DNA of 5,112 nucleotides from Magnetococcales bacterium (GTDB taxonomy: Bacteria; Pseudomonadota; Magnetococcia; Magnetococcales; Magnetaquicoccaceae), in NCBI GenBank assembly GCA_015228895.1, contig JADGCR010000169.1, positions 1-5,112 of the forward strand, read 5' to 3'. The notes beneath the pieces are model-generated. The model saw only the letters and a list, made by a program, of their open reading frames with translations. It searched no databases and had not been told where the DNA came from. Made by a program: the position numbers and the translations under genes. Position 1 is the first letter of the stretch, and each line of letters starts with the position of its first letter. Shown here one piece after another: positions 1 to 5,112 of this stretch.

Positions 1-86
1 CGATCCCATTCCGAACTCGGTAGTTAAGCTCCTTTGCGCCGATGATACTTCATCTCAAGATGCGGGAAAGTAGGACACTGCCAGGA
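1..86 (+). rRNA. rrf: 5S ribosomal RNA, 3' portion (5' end outside window)
   Basis: The first bases carry the conserved 5S segment CCGAACTCGGTAGTTAAG (helix III and its loop). The helix IV/V region follows with GATGATACT and GCGGGAAAGTAGG, and the strand ends in CTGCCAGG, which would pair with the missing 5' end to form helix I. The exact 3' end is uncertain by a few bases. A T-rich run (89-98) follows, but a tRNA gene lies just downstream, so transcription probably continues and the 5S end is made by processing. This marks the distal end of an rRNA operon whose 16S and 23S genes lie to the left of the window. Confidence 0.96.
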
Positions 87-102
87 AGTTTTTTCTTTAC
101 CA

Positions 103-136
103 GGACAAAGGCGGGTGGCAACATCCGCCTTTGTCC
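103..136 (+). other. Strong hairpin in the 5S-tRNA spacer
   Basis: GGACAAAGGCGG (103-114) is perfectly complementary to CCGCCTTTGTCC (125-136), giving a 12-bp stem with the 10-base loop GTGGCAACAT. Two further C-G pairs (100-101 with 137-138) can add on around a bulged A. Only three T residues follow directly, so it is a poor intrinsic terminator. Lying between 5S and a tRNA, it is more likely a processing structure that separates the two RNAs, or a partial attenuator. The structure is seen directly; the role is inferred. Confidence 0.6.
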
Positions 137-152
137 GGTTTATGTATTCTGT

Positions 153-229
<77 letters not shown>

Positions 230-238
230 AATACGATC

Positions 239-267
239 AAGCCCAACTCACAAGGTTGGGCTTTTTT
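239..267 (+). terminator. Rho-independent terminator of the rRNA-tRNA operon
   Basis: AAGCCCAAC (239-247) pairs perfectly with GTTGGGCTT (255-263) around the 7-base loop TCACAAG, and a run of six T residues covers 262-267. It begins 10 bases after the tRNA CCA end, which suits the end of the 5S-tRNA transcript. Confidence 0.93.
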
Positions 268-304
268 GCGTTCCATTGCCGGGTAGACGTGGCGGAGCAA
301 CTCT

Positions 305-318
305 GTTGGTGATATATT
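305..318 (+). promoter_or_regulatory. Possible extended -10 promoter before the ATPase fragment
   Basis: TGA followed directly by TATATT (313-318) fits an extended -10 element (TGnTATAAT, one mismatch in the hexamer). No convincing -35 lies 16-18 bases upstream. It sits just after the rRNA operon terminator and 54 bases before the ATG at 372, so the position is sensible, but the sequence support is modest. Confidence 0.3.
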
Positions 319-371
319 GCCACCATCAAGTAAAAAAACAACTTTCCCTTGAAAGAAGGCTCCAGCCTACC

Positions 372-677
372 ATGAATCAGCGTTGGACATTACGTGTACG
401 CAATTTTGGTCCTATCAAAAATGCGGACATCGCCATTCACCCTTTTATGATGTTTGTCGGCCCCAACAACTGCGGCAAGAGTTATCTGACTACCCTGATT
501 TGGGGTTTGTTGACGCAAGGAAAGATATTGTTTTCCAATGCTTCTCTTGAAAGCCCAGCTTACAAGGCTTGCTGTGATTGGTTGTCACAGGAGGAAGAAA
601 AGGCCAGAGAGCACAATAGAACAGGAGAAGGTGAAAAAGTAGATTATTATAGATGGAACCGTCGTCAAACCTCTTGA
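372..677 (+). CDS. AAA/RecF-like ATPase, truncated N-terminal fragment
   Basis: This 101-residue open frame has the N-terminus typical of AAA_15/AAA_21-type (RecF/OLD/SMC-like) ATPases. A beta strand with VRNFGPIKNADI (residues 9-20) precedes a Walker A motif GPNNCGKS at residues 30-37, then the helix that follows the P-loop. Family members normally run to several hundred residues with Q-loop, signature and Walker B motifs, and none of these can follow in frame because a TGA ends the frame at 675-677. Residues after about 88 (DYYRWNRRQTS) look like out-of-frame translation, and coding sense appears to continue in another frame. I chose the ATG at 372 because VRNFGPI-type starts lie close to the N-terminus in this family; AAGAAGG at 353-359 is a rather distant possible ribosome site. 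The stretch is more AT-rich than its neighbours, suggesting acquired DNA. It is probably a pseudogene; a short product without ATPase activity cannot be excluded. The original role cannot be told, though such ATPases often occur in defence and repair systems. Confidence 0.7.
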   Translation: MNQRWTLRVRNFGPIKNADIAIHPFMMFVGPNNCGKSYLTTLIWGLLTQGKILFSNASLESPAYKACCDWLSQEEEKAREHNRTGEGEKVDYYRWNRRQTS

Positions 678-902
678 TTTGATTGCAACCGGCTTTGCGG
701 CGCCTTCATTCAATCAAACCTTGGGAGATCTCACCAGGTTATCAAAAACAATGACAGGCGATCCAATAACGGAAAGCAACAGAAACAAAAACAAGTGGGA
801 CCAGGAAACGATTGACATTGCCTGGACAAAGATGCCCCGTTCAAGCAAATTCAGTGGACCTGGGAGCACACGGAATCGCACTCTTATGCACTGGATGCGT
901 GA
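643..902 (+). pseudogene. Frame-shifted downstream remnant of the ATPase gene
   Basis: Sense-like coding continues after the ATPase fragment in the +1 frame. That frame is open from 643, just after a TAG at 640-642, and reads IDGTVVKPLDLIATGF and then FNQTLGDLTRLSKTMTG. A second switch near 816-830 would return to the original frame. That frame then reads [17 protein letters not shown] and ends at TGA 900-902, three bases before the msrA ATG. Two frame changes, the short total length and the lack of Walker B or signature motifs suggest a decayed gene with at least one internal deletion. The first part might correspond to the segment after the Walker A helix in AAA_15-type ATPases; this is a guess by feel, not an alignment. 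Alternatively, the last piece comes from a different gene. Confidence 0.4.
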
Positions 903-904
903 AA

Positions 905-1459
<555 letters not shown>

Positions 1460-1462
<3 letters not shown>

Positions 1463-1468
1463 GGTGAG
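1460..1468 (+). promoter_or_regulatory. Shine-Dalgarno fixing the TTG start and overlapping the msrA stop
   Basis: TGAGGTGAG matches the anti-Shine-Dalgarno (GGAGGTGA) except at the first position, and its GAGG core ends 7 bases before the TTG at 1472. The msrA stop codon TGA (1460-1462) is part of the site, so ribosomes ending msrA sit on the site for the next gene. This supports translational coupling and favours TTG 1472 over GTG 1481. Confidence 0.7.
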
Positions 1469-1471
1469 CCA

Positions 1472-3115
1472 TTGAAAAGGGTGTTGGCGTACCACGAACA
1501 GAGCAAGCATCACCCCCAGCGTCTGGCGCCCGGACCAGGGCATCTGGACTGGGCCCACCAGCCGGAACCGTTTCGCACCTATGAGGGAGCGCCACACTGG
1601 CAATTGCCCCTGGTCGCCGACTCCCTGACCACCCGATTCGCCGATCTCTACCTGCCGGTGGGGAAACTGCCGATGGTGGCCATGAACCGGGTGGGCGTCG
1701 GGGCGCTGCTGGAACTCTCCCTGGGCCTCTCCGCCTGGAAGGTCCATGGCCAGACCCGCTGGCCGTTGCGCTGCAACCCCTCCAGTGGCAACCTCCATCC
1801 CACGGAAGGGTATCTGCTGCTCCCGCGGATGAGCGATCTTCCCTCCGGGGTCTATCATTATGTCAGCCGGGATCACCTGCTGGAACAGCGTTGTCCGGTC
1901 GCAGACGGCGACCAGGAGCGTTGGCGGGGTCTGTTTCCCCCGCATACGATTCTCATGGGCCTGACCTCCATTCACTGGCGCGAGGCCTGGAAATACGGGC
2001 TGCGCGCCTGGCGGTATTGCCAACTGGATGTGGGACACGCGGTGGCGGCGGTGCGCCACGCGGCGGCGGTCCTGGGATGGCGGGCCCAACTGCTGACCGC
2101 GCCCGCGACCGGGGAGATCGCCCGCCTGCTGGGCGTGCACAACGCTGGCAATGGCCATCACCATCACGGGTCGGACCGGAATGGGGAAAGGGAACATCCG
2201 GACTGTCTGCTGCAAATCTCGTTGCCCGTCGAGACCCCGGAGGCGGATATGGGGGAGAACATCGCCGCCCTGGCGGAACTGGTGGCTTCCGGACCCTGGC
2301 AGGGGGTGGCCAATCGGCTGAGCGAGCGGCATGCCCATCAGTGGCCCGGCATCGACGAGATCGCCGCCCTGGTCGAGCAACCCGCGCGCGTCGTGGTCCC
2401 GCGGGATCGTCCAGTGCCATGGCCCAAGCTGTTGGCCTCCTCCTCCGGCGTCAAGGCCGCTGACTTGATCCGGCAGCGCCGCAGCGGCCAGAGCTACGAT
2501 GACATGGCCTGGCTGGACAGACACCATTTTTTTCGCATGCTGGACGCCACGTTGCCCCGTGCCGGTTGCGCCCCCTGGGATGCGCTTCCCTGGCGGCCCC
2601 GCATCCATCCGGTTTTGCTGGTGCATCGGGTGCGGGATCTGCCGACGGGTTTGTATCTCCTGCTGCGCCATCCCGATGCCCGGCAGCCGTTGCAACAGGC
2701 CATGCACTCCGGGTTTGTCTGGAGTCCGTTGCCGGAGGCCCCCGCCCATCTGCCGCTTTTTTTGTTGCAGGAGGGATCGTTCCAGGATCTGGCGCAAAGG
2801 CTCTCCTGCCAGCAGGAGATCGCCGCCCGGGGTGTCTTCACTCTGGGCATGCTGGCCGAGTTCACCTCCGACCGCTCATCCGGCCCCTGGGATTACCCGC
2901 GCCTTTACTGGGAAGCGGGCATGGTGGGCCAGACCCTCTATCTGGAAGCCGAGGTCGCGGGCATGCGGGGTACGGGCATCGGATGTTTCTTTGACGATTT
3001 TTTCCATCAGATGTTGGGGTTGCAGGATGCCACCTTCCAGAGCCTCTATCATTTCACCGTCGGTCTGCCGATCCTGGATCAACGGTTGCGGACCGAGTCT
3101 CCCTACCGTTTGTGA
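1472..3115 (+). CDS. Tandem-domain nitroreductase family protein, SagB/ThcOx dehydrogenase type
   Basis: This 547-residue protein has two copies of the FMN-dependent nitroreductase fold. SagB/ThcOx enzymes are flavin oxidases that, in thiazole/oxazole-modified peptide pathways, oxidise azolines to azoles; members outside such clusters have no settled substrate. The N-terminus has the family's YHEQSKHH (7-14). Domain one (about 65-255) shows RCNPSSGNLHPTEGYLL (100-116), GVYHYVSRDHLLE (126-138) and WKYGLRAWRYCQLDVGHA (173-190). Domain two (about 325-535) has IRQRRSGQSYD (333-343), PTGLYLLLRHPD (391-402), YWEAGMVGQTLYLEAE (479-494), GIGCFFDDFFHQMLGL (502-517) and SLYHFTVGLP (524-533). The length fits the double-domain members. 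No signal peptide or membrane segment is evident, so it is probably cytoplasmic. A His-rich loop with four consecutive His (229-232) sits between the domains. The start is TTG, supported by a well-placed Shine-Dalgarno. It follows msrA by 9 bases, so the two are probably coexpressed. No YcaO cyclodehydratase or precursor peptide is visible in the window. Confidence 0.85.
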   Translation: MKRVLAYHEQSKHHPQRLAPGPGHLDWAHQPEPFRTYEGAPHWQLPLVADSLTTRFADLYLPVGKLPMVAMNRVGVGALLELSLGLSAWKVHGQTRWPLRCNPSSGNLHPTEGYLLLPRMSDLPSGVYHYVSRDHLLEQRCPVADGDQERWRGLFPPHTILMGLTSIHWREAWKYGLRAWRYCQLDVGHAVAAVRHAAAVLGWRAQLLTAPATGEIARLLGVHNAGNGHHHHGSDRNGEREHPDCLLQISLPVETPEADMGENIAALAELVASGPWQGVANRLSERHAHQWPGIDEIAALVEQPARVVVPRDRPVPWPKLLASSSGVKAADLIRQRRSGQSYDDMAWLDRHHFFRMLDATLPRAGCAPWDALPWRPRIHPVLLVHRVRDLPTGLYLLLRHPDARQPLQQAMHSGFVWSPLPEAPAHLPLFLLQEGSFQDLAQRLSCQQEIAARGVFTLGMLAEFTSDRSSGPWDYPRLYWEAGMVGQTLYLEAEVAGMRGTGIGCFFDDFFHQMLGLQDATFQSLYHFTVGLPILDQRLRTESPYRL

Positions 3116-3148
3116 TGCAGGGCTGTTCCGCTTCAACCCTGGTGCATC
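3114..3148. terminator. Imperfect hairpin between convergent genes, possible bidirectional stop
   Basis: GATGCA (3114-3119) pairs with TGCATC (3143-3148), and GGG (3120-3122) pairs with CCC (3137-3139). This gives a 9-bp stem with a three-base bulge (3140-3142) and a 14-base loop. It spans the 17-bp gap between the nitroreductase stop and the glycosyltransferase stop and includes the last codons of the latter. There is no T run on either side, so it is not a classical intrinsic terminator. Confidence 0.3.
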
Positions 3149-4386
3149 CGTTCCAGATAGAAGTTTTCCATCAACCCCGGCAGCGACTCGGTGGTGGGGT
3201 TGAAGCCCCAGGAGACCTTGGGATACCGTTGTCCCAGAAAACCGGGATTCATGCGGATGAATTCGTGGCTGATCCGTCCCTTTTGCAGATAGCTTGAGAA
3301 AAAACGGATGGCGGGGTAGTATTCATCGGTAATCAGGTTCTGCCGCAGGATGTGGGCCTTTTTTTGTATCTCCTTGATCCACTGATGGGTCACATTCGCT
3401 TCGGCCATGAACGGATAACTCCTGGTCAGGCGGGCTTCCATCTCCCAGGTGGCGGCCAGAATTTCCGAAGGGGTGTTTTCCATCAACGTGATCTCCGCCG
3501 TTTCGTAGAGATATTTGCGGTGATAATCCAGCAGGGGACCGGTGACGATCTCTTCGTAGGTGAGCATGCGTCCCAGTTGATGGGAGTGGTATTTCTTGTA
3601 GAGGAAGAGATCCCCTTCGTTCTCGCAACTGGCGGCGTTCAGGGTGTAGTTGGTCATCAGTTGGGGGACGCCAAACGCCTCGGCCACCATGCTGGGGCCT
3701 GACGGCATGCCCAGATAGAACCGGCTGGAGGCGATGAAGTAGGGTTCGAAAAAGGGTTCGTAGGCCGGGTGAAACGGTGCGTCGATCCAATGTTCCGGAG
3801 GGTTTTTCAGCGGTTGCATGGTGCGGTCCCCGAAACGGATGATCCAGTAGCCCTTTTTGATCAGATGGAGCAGGGCGTAAAAATAGTTTTCGATGCTGGC
3901 GTTTCTGTAGTTGTGGTACTCCATCTGTTGCAGATAGCCCGCTTCCCGGATGTGAAAGGTGACGATTTTGGCGTTCTGGGGAATGCCCAGTCTCTCCCGC
4001 AAGCGTCGGCCCTTCTCCAGATCGTCCTCGTTCAGACAGCAGGTGTAGGTGCGGGGTTTGGCGTGAAATTCCTGCACAAAATGTTGATAGGTGAAGGCCG
4101 GGTCCGGTTGAATCCAGAGTGTGCGCCCGTCTTCGTCCTTGGCCTGTTTGAACAGGGTTTGCGCCTGTTCGTCCTGTTGGACGAAGTGGGTCCGCACCCC
4201 CCGGCACATCAGTTCCAGCACCGCCCCGTTGGCCACCTCCGGGTCGTCGAAACCCCGCCCTCCCAGCAGCAGGGTCAGGTCATGGGTGTCCTCCGGGTAG
4301 AGGTTGCGGATTTTTGGAATCCGGTGCGCGATTTCACCGATGCGACCCACCTGGGGAAACAGATAGAAGGCTTTTATTCTTGACAT
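3133..4386 (-). CDS. Probable TIGR04372-family glycosyltransferase
   Basis: The 417-residue product resembles the TIGR04372 putative glycosyltransferases, which occur in surface-polysaccharide contexts. Motifs recalled for the family appear in order: FHIREAGY (144-151), YRNASIENY (160-168), GYWIIRFGDRTMQPL (179-193), GMPSGPSMVAEAFGVP (226-241) followed by TNY (245-247), and LFLYKKY (260-266). The SGPS loop and the following helix resemble the nucleotide-sugar binding region of GT-B fold enzymes. The sequence near the end (MNPGFLGQRYP, 379-389) also fits family C-termini as I recall them. No signal peptide or membrane helix is seen, so it likely works in the cytoplasm or at the inner face of the membrane. 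I chose ATG 4386, with GGGA (4394-4397) seven bases upstream, over the in-frame GTG at 4413, which lacks a ribosome site. It stands alone, convergent with the nitroreductase and divergent from the binding-protein remnant. Donor and acceptor are unknown. The assignment is from memory of the family, without a search. Confidence 0.7.
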   Translation of the reverse strand: MSRIKAFYLFPQVGRIGEIAHRIPKIRNLYPEDTHDLTLLLGGRGFDDPEVANGAVLELMCRGVRTHFVQQDEQAQTLFKQAKDEDGRTLWIQPDPAFTYQHFVQEFHAKPRTYTCCLNEDDLEKGRRLRERLGIPQNAKIVTFHIREAGYLQQMEYHNYRNASIENYFYALLHLIKKGYWIIRFGDRTMQPLKNPPEHWIDAPFHPAYEPFFEPYFIASSRFYLGMPSGPSMVAEAFGVPQLMTNYTLNAASCENEGDLFLYKKYHSHQLGRMLTYEEIVTGPLLDYHRKYLYETAEITLMENTPSEILAATWEMEARLTRSYPFMAEANVTHQWIKEIQKKAHILRQNLITDEYYPAIRFFSSYLQKGRISHEFIRMNPGFLGQRYPKVSWGFNPTTESLPGLMENFYLERMHQG

Positions 4387-4443
4387 GGCCGGGTCCCGTC
4401 GGTTTGATATCACGTTGTTTTTATATCAGGGGGTTGCAGGGGC

Positions 4444-4472
4444 ATCTTACCCGCGGGCCGGTCCGTTTTCAA
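4444..4472 (-). promoter_or_regulatory. Candidate sigma70 promoter for the glycosyltransferase gene
   Basis: Reading the minus strand, TTGAAA (4472-4467; 5 of 6 to TTGACA) is followed after exactly 17 bases by TAAGAT (4449-4444; 4 of 6 to TATAAT). Transcription would start near 4437 and leave a leader of about 50 bases before ATG 4386. The spacing is ideal and the location is intergenic, but the -10 match is only moderate. Confidence 0.4.
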
Positions 4473-4556
4473 TGGAATCCGGGATGGCGTCGAGAAACGG
4501 TGGATTTTTTTGTTTGACCTTTTGAACCGCGGAGTATCCAATCGGCGCATATGGTT

Positions 4557-4585
4557 TTGGATTCGGTCGCCCTGTCATCTATATT
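4557..4585 (+). promoter_or_regulatory. Candidate promoter for the solute-binding protein remnant
   Basis: TATATT (4580-4585; 5 of 6 to TATAAT) lies 17 bases downstream of TTGGAT (4557-4562; only 3 of 6 to TTGACA). A start near 4592 would leave a very short leader before ATG 4605. The -10 is good and the -35 poor, so an activator or another promoter further left is equally possible. Confidence 0.28.
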
Positions 4586-4604
4586 TAAGTGTTTGGGATC
4601 GGCA

Positions 4605-4970
4605 ATGACCTTGAAACGATTTTCATGCCTGACGACACGCCTTGGAGCCGCCGGAGTGGTTTTCGTCTGGCTGGTGTTCTGGTCGCTGGCCGCCGGGGAG
4701 CTCCGGGCCGGGGAGAAGGTGCTGACGGCCCACATTCGCCATCGACCCCCTTACATGATCGTCCAGGGGGAGTTTCTGGGGGGGTCCCTCAAGGAGATCC
4801 TGGATCTGGCGGCCAGGCGTTTGGGATATCGCGTCGATTGGCGGGATGTCCCTTTTTCCAAGAGCATCGAAGAGCTGAAGACGGGTCGGGTGGACATCGT
4901 GCCGGGAGCATTCCCTATTTGTCAACGAGCCTCAAACGAGGCTGGCGTGACTGCGCGGCATAGTGGTTAA
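4605..4970 (+). pseudogene. Periplasmic solute-binding protein (family 3), cut off by an insertion sequence
   Basis: The frame starts with a signal peptide: charged MTLKRF, a hydrophobic core from about residue 13 to 30 (LGAAGVVFVWLVFWSL), and a likely cleavage after LRA at residue 35. The mature part begins like family-3 extracellular solute-binding proteins (SBP_bac_3, amino-acid type): VLTAHIRHRPPYM (39-51), LGGSLKEILDLAARRLGY (58-75), VPFSKSIEELKTGRVDIVPG (82-101). Such proteins are about 250 residues long. Here similarity stops near residue 103 (about base 4913), and the last 18 codons to the TAA at 4968-4970 are the reverse of the transposase gene's end. The second lobe is therefore missing and the product cannot bind ligand normally. 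ATG 4605 is preferred over ATG 4551 because it gives a compact signal peptide and has GGGA (4595-4598) six bases upstream. The rest of the gene may lie beyond the insertion sequence outside the window, or the contig may be rearranged. Confidence 0.75.
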
Positions 4971-5112
4971 AAACCCGCTCGTAGGTCCCGTTGGCCACTG
5001 CACACCGGACCCGGAGCATGCTGTTCCCGGATTCTTTCACCCACCACGCTCCTGACCGCTTCATCCTCGTGTGGCAGACGAATTTGTGGGATGACTCGAT
5101 CCCACCACTCCC
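4915..5112 (-). CDS. Transposase, C-terminal fragment, probably ISKra4 family
   Basis: The minus strand is open from the window edge to TAG at 4917-4915, encoding 65 residues. The motif GSGGIESSHKFVCHTRMK leads into RSGAWW, then MLRVRCAVANGTYERVF. This pattern (GSG-IES, then R-K-SGAWW, then M-LR-A--NGT--RVF) is that of ISKra4-type and related DDE transposases. The Glu of IES would be the third acidic residue of the catalytic triad, judged by family pattern. The N-terminal and central parts lie beyond base 5112. No upstream control can be seen. An alternative is a related family such as ISLre2/UPF0236, but a transposase is the only good reading. Confidence 0.75.
   Translation of the reverse strand, partial: GSGGIESSHKFVCHTRMKRSGAWWVKESGNSMLRVRCAVANGTYERVFNHYAAQSRQPRLRLVDK
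4928..4943. repeat. Short perfect hairpin near the IS terminus
   Basis: AGCCTC (4928-4933) and GAGGCT (4938-4943) form a perfect 6-bp stem around the 4-base loop AAAC, 11 bases inside the transposase stop codon. It could be a weak stop for outside transcription or chance within coding sequence (it encodes the QPRLRL region). There is no following T run. Confidence 0.3.

Larger units (their letters stand above)
4904..5112 (-). mobile_element. One end of an insertion sequence, ISKra4-like (continues past the window)
   Basis: The binding-protein similarity ends at about 4904-4914 and transposase coding begins at once on the opposite strand, so one IS terminus must lie in or next to this interval. 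The exact end, its terminal inverted repeat and the target duplication cannot be set because the other end is outside. GGGA-GCAT-TCCC (4904-4915) is a small inverted repeat right at the junction. The IS family call rests only on the transposase C-terminus. Confidence 0.6.

Noticed and set aside
812..817. Perfect -35 hexamer TTGACA upstream of msrA
   Set aside because: No acceptable -10 lies 15-19 bases downstream (the bases there are CCCCGT-like), and the hexamer lies within the ATPase debris.
3769..4383. Plus-strand open frame of 204 codons opposite the glycosyltransferase
   Set aside because: Low-information shadow of the minus-strand gene, which has ordered family motifs.
4463..4511. Possible plus-strand terminator: CCGTTT (4463-4468) with AAACGG (4495-4500), then a T run
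   Set aside because: The stem is only 6 bp with a loop of about 26 bases, and no plus-strand gene ends just before it.
4551..4604. Earlier ATG (4551) for the binding protein
   Set aside because: It would put 18 extra residues ahead of a typical signal peptide, has no ribosome site, and overlaps the candidate promoter.

Overview
The window looks like a chromosomal piece of a fairly GC-rich Gram-negative proteobacterium. An rRNA operon ends in 5S followed by an initiator tRNA, an arrangement common in Alphaproteobacteria and their relatives. The MsrA, the tandem SagB-like nitroreductase and the TIGR04372-type glycosyltransferase would suit an alphaproteobacterium or a Magnetococcales-like bacterium. 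That placement is inference; no gene here fixes the taxon.

Layout. Bases 1-86 are the 3' part of 5S rRNA. A strong hairpin (103-136) separates it from a complete tRNA-fMet(CAT) at 153-229, and a clear intrinsic terminator (239-267) closes the operon. A visibly AT-richer stretch follows (about 300-880). It holds the N-terminus of an AAA/RecF-like ATPase with an intact Walker A, which breaks after 101 residues and continues as frame-shifted debris. Next come two GC-rich plus-strand genes: msrA (905-1462) and a 547-residue tandem-domain nitroreductase of the SagB/ThcOx type (1472-3115, TTG start). The msrA stop codon lies inside the Shine-Dalgarno of the second gene, so the pair is very probably one translationally coupled unit.

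A convergent minus-strand gene (3133-4386) encodes a probable TIGR04372-family glycosyltransferase. Only 17 bp separates it from the nitroreductase, and an imperfect hairpin covers the junction. Its upstream region carries a candidate sigma70 promoter. Diverging from it at 4605 is the start of a periplasmic family-3 solute-binding protein, whose similarity ends abruptly after about 100 residues. At that point (about 4904-4914) an insertion sequence begins. The C-terminal 65 residues of its transposase (ISKra4-like) run on the minus strand to the window edge.

The working genes do not form one obvious pathway: methionine sulfoxide repair coupled to a flavin oxidoreductase, a surface-glycan transferase, and two broken genes. 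I see no CRISPR array, phage module or complete novel defence system. The most interesting points are the coupled msrA-nitroreductase pair, the stand-alone SagB-like double domain, the decayed ATPase beside the tRNA, and the IS-interrupted binding protein.
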